Shown here: positions 16,701 to 24,152 of the stretch, in pieces
How positions within the stretch are numbered: position 1 is the first letter of the stretch
Layout: every line of letters begins with the position of its first letter
Assembly: GCF_014648475.1 (NCBI RefSeq)
Contig: NZ_BMRE01000025.1
Location: forward strand, 54,560-118,559
Length of the DNA stretch: 64,000 bases
Source of the DNA: Lentzea flava
GTDB lineage: Bacteria; Actinomycetota; Actinomycetes; Mycobacteriales; Pseudonocardiaceae
Direction: 5' to 3'
The notes under the pieces: model-generated
Seen by the model: the letters and a program-made list of their open reading frames with translations, nothing else
Told to the model about the DNA's origin: nothing
Databases searched by the model: none
Program-made: the position numbers and the translations under genes

Positions 16701-18605
16701 GATGTGAACGTTGCGGTCGCCGAGGTCCACTCGCGCAAGAGCGACCCGTAACAACATCAGCAGGTCCGGCCGAGGGGCGCGGGCGAGCAGGCGCGACGCC
16801 GAGTCGATCTCGCTCAGCGCGAGCGCGTCGCCTCCGGTCAACGCCAGCATCCGGTCGTGGCGGGCGCGGTCGGTCGCGCAGGCCACCAGACGTTCCACGT
16901 CACCGAGTGCGGCGAGCAGCCGGGGGTACCCGCGCAGCAGATACACCGGGGTGTCCTCGGTCCAGCCGCGCGCACGGTGCCGGTCCGCCCACTCGTGCAG
17001 CTGCGCGTGGTAGATCGCGATTCCGTTGCCGTACTTGCGTTCTGCTTGCTCGCGAAGCGTGTCGTGTGTGAACAGGTACACGCGTTCGCCGTGGTCGCGC
17101 GACGAGCGGGCGCCGACGCTGCGGCCGAGCATCCCGCCGAACAACGCCTCCAGCTCGAAGGGCGGCTGACCGGTGAGCTCCTCCAGGTCGGATTGGGTGA
17201 GACCACCTCCTGACGCGGTGATCAGCCCGAGGACCTGCCGTTGCAGGCCGGGTTTGGCGAGCAGGGTGGTCAGTTCGCGCTTGGCCGCGTCCTCCAGGTT
17301 CTTCGCGTACGGCGACGCCGTCAGCTGCCGCGGCACGACCGTCCGAAGTGGATGGTCGCTGCTCACGTCGTCCGGCAGGTCGGGGTGCGGGCGGCTCGCC
17401 ACCAGCACCCGCACGCCCGGCGGTGGGCGGCGCGGCAGCAACGAGGCGATGCTCGGGCGATCGGTTCCGTCGGCGCGACTCGCGTCCTCGTCCAGGCCGT
17501 CGACCACGAGGAGCAGCGTGCGGCCCGCCTCCACGCAGCGAGCGGCGGCGAGGTTGAGCAGCCTCAGCATGTGACCGCGGCGGGCACGGGCTTCCTGCAC
17601 GAGCTCGGGTGGTTCGCCGACGAGCGCGGTGAGCTGTTCGATCAGCGCCTCGATGAACGCGTCGCTGTCGGACTCGCTGGCCTGGCGCGCGACGATGAAG
17701 AACGACACCACGTCCACGCCGTCGGGCGGGTGCAGCGCGAACCACGCGAGCAGCGCCGACTTGCCCGCCCACGGACCGGCCTGCCACCACAGGTAGGGCT
17801 CGTCGCCCGCGCAGAAGCGGACCAGTTCGTCCAGCTCCCAGTTGCGGTCGTACAGCCGTTCCGGCGCGGCGTCGGCGACGAGCGCCTGGTAGGCGTTCGT
17901 CACCAGCTCGGGTCGTGGTGCGGGCAGGACACCGGGCAGTGGTGCCGGCACGGCCAGCGCGTCGCGCAACGGCGTGCCGTGCTCGGGATCCACGCGGTCG
18001 AGAGCGAGGTCCAGCCGGACCGCGGCGAGCCGGCCGAGACCGTCACCGGGGTGATGTTTCGCGATGACACCGACGATGTGGCCGTTGGCCCACAAGGCCG
18101 CACCGGACATGCCTTCCCACGGCGACGAATTCTCGTCATCGCGAGCCGTGGCGGGCTCGACGACGACTTCCAGCGTGCCCTCACGCCAGTTCGACAGCAC
18201 CGCGATCGTGCCGACCGCGTGGCAGGAGTCGCGATAGCGCTTGCCCGCCGCGTCCGTGCGCATCTTCCACCACGGAAAGCCAACAGCCTCAACGGTGAGC
18301 ACGGCCGCGCGGTCCTCGATGCGCCCGAAGCTGATCCGCGCCACGGTCTCGCCGTCCCGCGGTTCGATCAGCACGACCGCCACGTCCGACACCGGGTCCG
18401 CCCACCACGAGATCGCGTCGACGGTCCACTCACCGGGCAGATCGGGTTCGAACCGGATGCGCACCGAGTCCGCGCCGTCGACGACGTGCGCCGCCGTCAG
18501 CACGGCGTCGCCGCGCACGCGGTAGCCGGAGCCGCGATGCCGCTCGCCCGCGCGGGTCACGATCAGTTCCGCGACCCGTGCCCGATCGAGCGGCGCGCCG
18601 CTCAC
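13713..18605 (-). CDS. Trypsin-like protease-STAND NTPase-TPR conflict protein
   Basis: 1630-residue multidomain protein. Residues 1-215 are a trypsin-like serine protease with an intact triad: His40 (LTAAHVV), Asp74 (VSDVAVVLI), Ser167 (EGMSGAALW). Residues about 245-560 are a STAND/NACHT-type NTPase with Walker A AGPWAGKSALL (about 276-285), Walker B LLLVVDGLDED (about 364-374) and a sensor-like LVASRPHPDL. The remaining 1000 or more residues are degenerate TPR-like helical repeats marked by GDxxRA turns; a CGVC motif sits among them. By family analogy the repeats sense a signal, NTP-driven assembly follows, and the protease is the effector. No signal peptide. The GTG start overlaps the Trypco2 stop (GTGA), so the two are translationally coupled. 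Confidence 0.92.
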   Translation of the reverse strand: MSGAPLDRARVAELIVTRAGERHRGSGYRVRGDAVLTAAHVVDGADSVRIRFEPDLPGEWTVDAISWWADPVSDVAVVLIEPRDGETVARISFGRIEDRAAVLTVEAVGFPWWKMRTDAAGKRYRDSCHAVGTIAVLSNWREGTLEVVVEPATARDDENSSPWEGMSGAALWANGHIVGVIAKHHPGDGLGRLAAVRLDLALDRVDPEHGTPLRDALAVPAPLPGVLPAPRPELVTNAYQALVADAAPERLYDRNWELDELVRFCAGDEPYLWWQAGPWAGKSALLAWFALHPPDGVDVVSFFIVARQASESDSDAFIEALIEQLTALVGEPPELVQEARARRGHMLRLLNLAAARCVEAGRTLLLVVDGLDEDASRADGTDRPSIASLLPRRPPPGVRVLVASRPHPDLPDDVSSDHPLRTVVPRQLTASPYAKNLEDAAKRELTTLLAKPGLQRQVLGLITASGGGLTQSDLEELTGQPPFELEALFGGMLGRSVGARSSRDHGERVYLFTHDTLREQAERKYGNGIAIYHAQLHEWADRHRARGWTEDTPVYLLRGYPRLLAALGDVERLVACATDRARHDRMLALTGGDALALSEIDSASRLLARAPRPDLLMLLRVALARVDLGDRNVHIPPELPGVWASLGEIDRAVALASSIADDQQRAEALTRIISVLVESDDQDRVPTVAEEVERAALKVGHPLFRYEVLLDLAAALSGGDHEDHARRLGAQVEEALAQIGESFSRDELLGKLVRLYAMWGDHERALARLADIENNYQQCGVCKGVLGELLSTENDELVMRYVLTLREDYYRKDVLEDLAAAVHHDAERALRYVLAIDSEFRRVNPLRTLATEAVDEGDDDRALRFAALSIEPDELLVGMIDHVLALGDTARATKFAERIAAPFVRADTWIDLALVHVENGDAAQAAQLVTAAEAVLPDVVGSDGRALVLAGLASVMTRLGMPERAAELNASADTLAAGIADELVKAETLGGLAVVALDGGDHDRYARLADLAATVLGRHADHVARANGLTELAQRALWVNDSPRARRLAGAAARALAGLPESGDVRRTAWILTRVAFDAGAVDEVLRLNAFNPAVAELIEVAAVADDARAAQVAGVIARREYDSSPERQIVGLAELGEDERALALAARVVDYHERDRALLLAAETAVDAGDDARAMRFVAAVRWHDDACARLASSLAGEGQFDRAAGFVRAIDGTTTLDREFQSLAKAAVEHGDVERALALLGEVTDSFSRAAGVAAIAATAVANGDTDRARTLCLMTEESARRGADKTQLTELRIDLALALMQAGDSERAQRLVRATDNPDLRLEAFAEFVSDALDRADDASARAFADELVRIERAGAPWRYQKVIDVLLRVGDVAMVRRIVEELEAAVDAAVEEYDRTALRLRLIEPLSWLGHHEKALERLSAIRDESHRYQALAAVARTAPEGFARDRVKELIIRDADDIRFDIPNYWLPNAGTALAVIGEFERALTLVRSSTKPSEQSEVLQALAKAAPGDPELRRELFGQWKAAAGEIADVYYRDGVYVEFATVLDKRGEHEEAARLAALITDPARRAEEERKMRLRAIAAGRDTAGARSYVAEALIDGDWPSVLPAVAKVDLAALQQFADEILG

Positions 18606-18904
18606 TTCTCGTCGTCCTCCTCCGCACCGGAGATCTCCAGCGGGCCGGACCTGCCCTTGCGACGCGGGTCGAGCACGAGCTTGATCGTCTGCGTGGTGGC
18701 GGACGCGACGGTGGCCTCCGCTCCGAGCTCGACCACCCAGAACTTGACCTTCGCGCCCGGCTTCGCCTCCTTGGTGACGGCGACGGTCAGCTCGAGCTCG
18801 ACCGGTCCGACCTCGAAGCGCAGGTCCTCGTTCTCACCCGCGTGCATCGCCTCGGTCAGCTCCGACCGCAACTGGCCGATCAGCTCGGCGAGCTCCACCG
18901 CCAT
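18602..18904 (-). CDS. Trypco2 (trypsin-co-occurring) family protein
   Basis: 100 residues, recognised as the Trypco2 type by its pattern: helix ELAELIGQLRSELTEAM, then strand segments LRFEVGPVELELTVAV and KVKFWVVELGAEA. Proteins of this type occur beside trypsin-like proteases in NTP-dependent conflict systems and are thought to transmit or gate the signal to the protease; the mechanism is not known. Here it is the first gene of a two-gene unit and overlaps the protease-STAND gene by 4 bp. A strong GGGGAGGGG binding site precedes the ATG and lies beside a small hairpin. Confidence 0.88.
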   Translation of the reverse strand: MAVELAELIGQLRSELTEAMHAGENEDLRFEVGPVELELTVAVTKEAKPGAKVKFWVVELGAEATVASATTQTIKLVLDPRRKGRSGPLEISGAEEDDEK

Positions 18905-18915
18905 CGGACACCCCT

Positions 18916-18940
18916 CCCCGTAGTAACAAGATCTACGGAG
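18916..18940 (-). promoter_or_regulatory. Hairpin next to the Trypco2 ribosome binding site
   Basis: On the minus strand CCGTAG and CTACGG form a 6-bp stem with a 9-base loop, extendable by flanking CT/AG bases. The 3' arm runs into the GGGGAGGGG ribosome binding site of the Trypco2 gene, so the fold could partly hide it. The regulatory role is inferred only from position. Confidence 0.35.
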
Positions 18941-18976
18941 AGTTTCTACTCCGGACGAGCAAGCGTTACGAGCTGA

Positions 18977-21019
18977 TCAGCCGAGCTGGTGCACCTCGCG
19001 GATCACGGTGACGATCTCGTCCATGATCTCGGTCAGCTCGTAGTCCTTCGGCGTGAACACCCGCGCCACGCCCCGATCGCGCAGCTTGGCGGCGTCGTCC
19101 GGCGGGATGATGCCGCCGACGATCACCGGGATGTCCCCGGCTCCTGCGGCCCTCAACCCGTCGACGACCGCGGGCACGACCTCGAGGTGCGAGCCGGACA
19201 GGATCGACAGGCCGACGACGTGCACGTCCTCCTGCACGGCAGCGGACACGATCTGCGACGGCGTGAGGCGGATGCCCTGGTAGACGACCTCGAAGCCGAC
19301 GTCGCGGGCGCGCACGGCGACCTGCTCGGCGCCGTTGGAGTGGCCGTCGAGGCCCGGCTTGCCGACCAGCATGCGCAGGCGCTCACCGATCTCCTCGCCG
19401 GTCGCGCGGACGCGGTCGCGCACGCGGGCGATCTCCGAACCGGCCTCGCCCGACGCCGAGGCGCCGGAAACGCCGGTGGGGGCGCGGTATTCGCCGAACG
19501 TCTCGCGCAGAGCCTGGGACCACTCACCGGTCGTCACGCCGGCGCGCGCACAGGCCAGCGTCACCTCGACGAGGTTCTGGTCGGTCTTGGCGGCCTCGCG
19601 CAACGCGTCCAGAGCCGACTCCACGGCGGCGTTGTCGCGCGAAGCACGCCACTGCCGGATCGCCTCGACGGCGTGCATCTCGACGACCGGGTCGATGGTC
19701 TCGATCGCGTTCGCGCCCTCGGCCTGCAGCGGCGACGGTTCGGTGGTGTCGAACTTGTTGACACCGACGACGATCTCCTCGCCCGACTCGACGCGGCGGC
19801 GCCGCTCGGCCAGGGACGACACCAGCTGCGACTTCATGTAGCCGGACTCGACGGCGGCGACCGCACCACCCATCGCCTGCACGCGGTCGATCTCCTCGCG
19901 GGCGCCGCGCAGGATCTCGTTCACCTTCGCCTCGATCACCGGCGAGCCGTCGAAGATGTCCTCGTACTCCAGCAGATCCGTCTCGTAGGCGAGGACCTGC
20001 TGCATGCGCAGGGCCCACTGCTGGTCCCACGGGCGCGGCAGGCCGAGCGCCTCGTTCCACGCCGGGAGCTGGATCGCGCGGGCACGAGCGTTGCGGGACA
20101 AGGAAACCGCGAGCATCTCCAGCACGATGCGCTGGACGTTGTTCTCCGGCTGCGCTTCCGTGAGCCCCAGCGAGTTGACCTGCACGCCGTAGCGGAACCG
20201 GCGGTGCTTCGGGTTCTCGACGCCGTAGCGCTCCAGCGTGATCTCGTCCCACAGCTGGGCGAACGCGCGCATCTTGCACATCTCCTCGATGAACCGCACA
20301 CCGGCGTTCACGAAGAAGGAGATGCGGGCGACGACCTCACCGAACTTCTCAACGGGCACCTGCCCGGAGTCGCGCACCGAGTCCAGGACCGCGATCGCCG
20401 TGCACATCGCGTACGCGACCTCCTGCGCCGGCGTCGCGCCGACCTCCTGGAGGTGGTAGCTGCAGATGTTGATCGGGTTCCACTTCGGCACGTTCGACAC
20501 GGTCCACGCGACCATGTCGGTGATCAGCCGCAGCGACGGTCCCGGCGGGAACACGTACGTGCCGCGGGACAGGTACTCCTTGATGATGTCGTTCTGCGTG
20601 GTGCCGGCGAGCGCCGACCGGTCCGCGCCCTGCTCCTCGGCCACGGTGACGTACAGCGCGAGCAGCCACATGGCCGTCGCGTTGATCGTCATCGACGTGT
20701 TGGCCTCGCCGAGCGGGATCTGGTCGAAGAGCTGCCGCATGTCGCCGATGTGGCTGATCGGCACGCCGACCTTGCCGATCTCGCCCTTCGCGAGCTCGTC
20801 GTCGGGGTCGTAACCGGTCTGCGTCGGCAGGTCGAACGCCACCGAGAGGCCCGTCTGCCCCTTGGCGAGGTTCCGGCGGTAGAGCGCGTTGGATGCCGCG
20901 GCCGAGGAGTGACCCGCGTACGTGCGCATCACCCAGGGGCGGTCGCGTTCACGGTCAGCTGGGTACGGCACAGCAACCTCCCACAAGTCGTTGTCCGGAG
21001 CGTACTGGCCGGTAACCAC
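18977..21019 (-). CDS. meaA: B12-dependent acyl-CoA mutase, ethylmalonyl-CoA mutase (MeaA) type
   Basis: 680 residues with both parts of a single-chain adenosylcobalamin mutase: an N-terminal TIM-barrel substrate domain (YAGHSSAAASNALYRRNL, GLSVAFDLPTQTGYD, NTSMTINATAMW) and a C-terminal cobalamin-binding domain with DGHSNG carrying the axial His, then GLSILSGSH. The PTQTGYD motif points to the MeaA/ethylmalonyl-CoA mutase subgroup of the ethylmalonyl-CoA pathway rather than methylmalonyl-CoA mutase. The adenosyltransferase that makes its cofactor is nearby at 22658. The start is GTG 21019 without a clear binding site. It lies upstream of Trypco2 on the same strand, 72 bp away. Confidence 0.82.
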   Translation of the reverse strand: MVTGQYAPDNDLWEVAVPYPADRERDRPWVMRTYAGHSSAAASNALYRRNLAKGQTGLSVAFDLPTQTGYDPDDELAKGEIGKVGVPISHIGDMRQLFDQIPLGEANTSMTINATAMWLLALYVTVAEEQGADRSALAGTTQNDIIKEYLSRGTYVFPPGPSLRLITDMVAWTVSNVPKWNPINICSYHLQEVGATPAQEVAYAMCTAIAVLDSVRDSGQVPVEKFGEVVARISFFVNAGVRFIEEMCKMRAFAQLWDEITLERYGVENPKHRRFRYGVQVNSLGLTEAQPENNVQRIVLEMLAVSLSRNARARAIQLPAWNEALGLPRPWDQQWALRMQQVLAYETDLLEYEDIFDGSPVIEAKVNEILRGAREEIDRVQAMGGAVAAVESGYMKSQLVSSLAERRRRVESGEEIVVGVNKFDTTEPSPLQAEGANAIETIDPVVEMHAVEAIRQWRASRDNAAVESALDALREAAKTDQNLVEVTLACARAGVTTGEWSQALRETFGEYRAPTGVSGASASGEAGSEIARVRDRVRATGEEIGERLRMLVGKPGLDGHSNGAEQVAVRARDVGFEVVYQGIRLTPSQIVSAAVQEDVHVVGLSILSGSHLEVVPAVVDGLRAAGAGDIPVIVGGIIPPDDAAKLRDRGVARVFTPKDYELTEIMDEIVTVIREVHQLG

Positions 21020-21072
21020 TGCCGCGCGTGCGATTGCTCACTGAATCGAGACTACGGAGCAGAATGTGAGGT

Positions 21073-21360
21073 GTGACGGCGATCTACCAGACAGTGGTCG
21101 TGTTCGGGGTGATCGGACTGCTGGCGCTGGCGTTGAGGTACTTCGTGGGCAACGACAGACGGCCCGTACCGGATCCCGACGGCACGGACTTCGGGTTGCT
21201 GAGCGAGGTGGCGATGGTGCCCACGGAGGAGGCCGCGAACGTCCTCGTGCAGAAGCTGAAGGCGAACGGGGTGCGTGCCACGCGTTCGCGGAACGCGCCG
21301 TACCGGGTGATGGTGTTCCCGGCGGACGTCGCGAACGCGCGGCTGGTGCTGAAAACCTAG
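21073..21360 (+). CDS. Small membrane-anchored protein, DUF2007-like C-terminus
   Basis: 95 residues: one N-terminal transmembrane helix (about 6-24), then a small soluble domain (VPTEEAANVLVQKLKANGVRA...RVMVFPADVANARLVL) resembling the DUF2007 ferredoxin-like domain. Function unknown. It is divergent from the mutase gene (53 bp apart). Its TAG stop interlocks with the murA stop in CTAG at 21357-21360. Confidence 0.75.
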   Translation: MTAIYQTVVVFGVIGLLALALRYFVGNDRRPVPDPDGTDFGLLSEVAMVPTEEAANVLVQKLKANGVRATRSRNAPYRVMVFPADVANARLVLKT

Positions 21361-22622
21361 GAGCTCACGCGCTCCACGTCGGCACCGAGCTTGCGGAGGT
21401 TTTCCACGAAGCCAGGGTAGCCGCGCTCGATGTGGAAGATCTCGTAGACCTCGGTGGCCCCGTCCGCGCACAGACCCGCGAGCACGAGCCCCGCACCAGC
21501 GCGGATGTCGCTCGCCCACACCGGCGCACTGGACAGCTGCTCGACGCCGCGGATCACGGCGTGGTGACCGTCCGTGCGCGCGTCGGCCCCGAGCCTGATC
21601 ATCTCGTCGATGAACCGGAACCGCGCCTCGAACAGGTTCTCGGTGATCATCGACGTGCCCTCGGCGACCGCGGACAGCGCGATCGCGAACGGCTGGTTGT
21701 CCGTGGCGAAACCGGGGTACGGCAGCGTCACGAAGTCGACGGCCTTGGGCCGGCCGTCCATGACGACGCGGAAGCCCTCGTCCTCGCCCTCGTAGACCGT
21801 GACCTCGGCGCCCGCCATGCGCAGCTTCTCGAGCACCAGGTCGAGGTGGTGCGGGTTCACGCCGCGCACCCGCACGTCGCCGCGCGTCATGGCGGCGGCG
21901 AACCCCCACGTGGCGCCGACGATCCGGTCGCCGATCACGCGGTGCTCGGTCGGCTGGAGCTCCTTGACGCCGTGGACCGTCAGCGTGGACGTGCCCGCGC
22001 CCTCGATCCTGGCACCCATCTGCGTGAGCATCAGGCAGAGGTCGACGATCTCCGGTTCGCGCGCGGCGTTGTCGATGACTGTCGTGCCGTTGGCGAGAAC
22101 AGCGGCCATCAGGATGTTCTCGGTGGCGCCCATGCTCGGGAAGTCGAGCCAGATCTGCGCGCCGTGCAGCCCCTCGGCCTCGGCGACGATGCAGCCGTGC
22201 TCGATCCACGTCTTGGCGCCGAGCTTCTCCAGCCCGCTCTGGTGCATGTCGAGCGGCCGCGAGCCGATCGCGTCGCCACCCGGCAGCGCGACGACCGCGC
22301 GCTTGCACCGGCCGACCAGCGGCCCCAGCACGCAGATCGACGCCCGCAGCTTGCCCATCGCCTCGGAATCGGCGTGGTAGCTGAGCTCGGCGGGCGTGGT
22401 GATCCTCGCCACGTCACCTTCGAGCTCGACCTCGCACCCGAGGCTGCGCAACGCGTCCGCCATCAGCGGCACGTCGAGGATGTCCGGGCAGTTGGTGAGG
22501 GTCGTTGTGCCCTCGGCGAGCAGAGCTGCGGCCATCAGCTTGAGGACGCTGTTCTTGGCGCCGACGACATCAACTTCGCCGACCAGACGTGCGCCACCGT
22601 GTACCCGGAAATGCTCGCTCAC
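21357..22622 (-). CDS. murA: UDP-N-acetylglucosamine 1-carboxyvinyltransferase MurA
   Basis: 421 residues, full length. MurA transfers enolpyruvate from PEP to UDP-GlcNAc, the first committed step of peptidoglycan synthesis. The substrate Lys/Asn pair is in VVGAKNSVLK near the N-terminus. At the usual catalytic Cys position the protein has Asp117 (LPGGDAIGSRPLD), as in mycobacterial MurA; this substitution prevents alkylation by fosfomycin and predicts intrinsic resistance. The start is GTG 22622, only 35 bp from the divergent adenosyltransferase gene. Confidence 0.96.
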   Translation of the reverse strand: MSEHFRVHGGARLVGEVDVVGAKNSVLKLMAAALLAEGTTTLTNCPDILDVPLMADALRSLGCEVELEGDVARITTPAELSYHADSEAMGKLRASICVLGPLVGRCKRAVVALPGGDAIGSRPLDMHQSGLEKLGAKTWIEHGCIVAEAEGLHGAQIWLDFPSMGATENILMAAVLANGTTVIDNAAREPEIVDLCLMLTQMGARIEGAGTSTLTVHGVKELQPTEHRVIGDRIVGATWGFAAAMTRGDVRVRGVNPHHLDLVLEKLRMAGAEVTVYEGEDEGFRVVMDGRPKAVDFVTLPYPGFATDNQPFAIALSAVAEGTSMITENLFEARFRFIDEMIRLGADARTDGHHAVIRGVEQLSSAPVWASDIRAGAGLVLAGLCADGATEVYEIFHIERGYPGFVENLRKLGADVERVSS

Positions 22623-22657
22623 GCGGCAATCCTACGTACGGCCATAGAGTGCCGTTT

Positions 22658-23230
22658 ATGGCGGTGCATCTCACCAAGATCTACACGCGGGTCGGCGACG
22701 ACGGCACGACCGGACTCGGCGACTTCTCCCGCGTGCCCAAGACCTCGCCTCGCATCGAGGCGTACGCGGACGTCGACGAGACGAACGCGGCGCTGGGCGT
22801 GGCGCTGGCGCTCGGTCAGCTGGCGGAGGACGTCCACGAGGTCGTGCGCAAGGTGCAGAACGACCTGTTCGACGTCGGAGCTGACCTGTGCACGCCGATC
22901 GTGCCGGAGCCCAAGTACCCGCCGCTGCGCATCACCCAGGCCTACGTGGACCGCCTGGAGGGGTACTGCGACACGTTCAACGAGCGGCTGGGCAAGCTCG
23001 ACTCGTTCATCCTGAACGGCGGCACGCCCGGCGCGGCTCTGCTGCACCAGGCGCGCACGATCGCCCGGCGCGCGGAACGGCGTGCCTGGGCGCTCATCGA
23101 GGCCGACGCCGAGCACACGAACGTGCTCACGGCGAAGTACCTGAACCGGCTCTCCGACCTGCTCTTCATCCTGGCCCGCGTGGCGAACCCGGACGGCGAC
23201 GTGCTCTGGCAGCCCGGCGGGAACGCCTAG
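22658..23230 (+). CDS. Cob(I)yrinic acid a,c-diamide adenosyltransferase, PduO type
   Basis: 190-residue PduO-type ATP:corrinoid adenosyltransferase. Visible features are the N-terminal ATP site KIYTRVGDDGTTGLGDFSRV, the ALLHQARTIARRAERRA helix and the C-terminal NRLSDLLFILAR. It makes adenosylcobalamin, which the mutase at 18977 needs. The ATG at 22658 matches the family N-terminus. Its TAG stop overlaps the DUF2550 stop in CTAG at 23227-23230. Confidence 0.93.
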   Translation: MAVHLTKIYTRVGDDGTTGLGDFSRVPKTSPRIEAYADVDETNAALGVALALGQLAEDVHEVVRKVQNDLFDVGADLCTPIVPEPKYPPLRITQAYVDRLEGYCDTFNERLGKLDSFILNGGTPGAALLHQARTIARRAERRAWALIEADAEHTNVLTAKYLNRLSDLLFILARVANPDGDVLWQPGGNA

Positions 23231-23658
23231 GAAGCCCAGGGAATGCTGCGGCCCGGAGGCGCTGACTCCAACCAGGACAGGAATCCTGTCAGCGCGTCCG
23301 GGCCCATCGCGATCTCGACTTCACCCGAGGCGGACCGGCACCGCAGCACCGTGGCTCCCGCCGGCATTGCGTACGCCTCCGGCCCCGTCGGCTCACGGCG
23401 TGCGTCGATCTCGAGCCCGTCTCTGGAAATCAGCTGGTCCGGGCCGGACCCGAGCGAGAGCACACGGAACCAGGCGAACTTGTCGCCCCGGTAGTGCCCC
23501 ACGCCCAGATGCCAGCCACGGCCACGATCGTCGAACTGGCTGCGCAGGGCGACGTGCACGCCACCCTCACGCAGCAGCCGGATACGTCGCCAGGCGAAGT
23601 AGGCGATGACGACCGCCACCCCAAGAAGGATCAGTCCGGCAATCTCGGTGATCCCCAC
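23227..23658 (-). CDS. DUF2550 membrane-anchored protein
   Basis: 143 residues: an N-terminal transmembrane helix (ITEIAGLILLGVAVVIAYF) and a soluble domain (RGWHLGVGHYRGDKFAWFRVLSL) typical of DUF2550, which sits directly downstream of atpC in actinobacteria including mycobacteria. Function unknown. GTG 23658 is chosen because it starts right at the membrane helix and follows GAGGGCG; it is 22 bp after the atpC stop, so the two are probably cotranscribed. Confidence 0.85.
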   Translation of the reverse strand: MGITEIAGLILLGVAVVIAYFAWRRIRLLREGGVHVALRSQFDDRGRGWHLGVGHYRGDKFAWFRVLSLGSGPDQLISRDGLEIDARREPTGPEAYAMPAGATVLRCRSASGEVEIAMGPDALTGFLSWLESAPPGRSIPWAS

Positions 23659-23680
23659 GGCTGCGCCCTCGCGCCCGGTC

Positions 23681-24046
23681 TCAGGCCGACTGTTCCACGG
23701 CCCGCACGCGCGCTGCCGCACGTGCTCGCTCGGCATCGTCGGCGTCCTGCAGTGCCGATCGCGCCGCGTCCACGTCGATCTCGCCCGCAAGCTCGGCGTC
23801 CTCGGCGAGAATCGACACGCCGGTGCCGGTCACGGAGAGGAAGCCACCGTGCACGGCGGCGGTGACGAGGCCACCGTCGGTCGTGCGGATGCGCACCACA
23901 CCGCCCTCGACGAGCTGGCCGAGAACGGGCTCGTGACCGGGCAGGATGCCGATCTCGCCCTCGGTGGTCTGCGCCGAAACAGAGGTGGCCTTGCCGGACC
24001 ACAGGCGGCGTTCAACGGCGACCAGTTCAACGGTCATCTCGGCCAC
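23681..24046 (-). CDS. atpC: F1 ATP synthase epsilon subunit
   Basis: 121-residue epsilon subunit: an N-terminal beta-sandwich (TVELVAVERRLWSGKATSV, EGEIGILPGHEPVLGQL) and a C-terminal helical pair (DVDAARSALQDADD...). It sits in the F1 central stalk and couples or inhibits rotation. GTG 24046 is favoured by AGGGAG seven bases upstream. Unlike the usual arrangement it does not follow atpD; about 6.4 kb of transporter and sigma-factor genes lie between, and the gene directly upstream is divergent, so atpC must have its own promoter. Confidence 0.93.
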   Translation of the reverse strand: MAEMTVELVAVERRLWSGKATSVSAQTTEGEIGILPGHEPVLGQLVEGGVVRIRTTDGGLVTAAVHGGFLSVTGTGVSILAEDAELAGEIDVDAARSALQDADDAERARAAARVRAVEQSA

Positions 24047-24078
24047 GCGTATCTCCCTCGTCGTCTGGAGTCGAACTG

Positions 24079-24084
24079 AGTCTA
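24079..24084 (-). promoter_or_regulatory. Possible -10 element for atpC
   Basis: TAGACT on the minus strand, 33 bp before the atpC GTG. A promoter is expected in this 106-bp divergent gap because no gene upstream of atpC runs in its direction. No convincing -35 is visible, so this is weak. Confidence 0.25.
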
Positions 24085-24152
24085 AACGGTCGCCTGACAA
24101 CCTTGCCGCCCCGCCCGGTGTCAGTACCCACGACAACCGCCGAAGGGGGGAC

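Noticed and set aside
18989..21076. 695-residue plus-strand ORF opposite the mutase gene
   Set aside because: Shadow of the B12-dependent mutase; composition is repetitive Arg/His/Leu/Asp and no domain can be seen.
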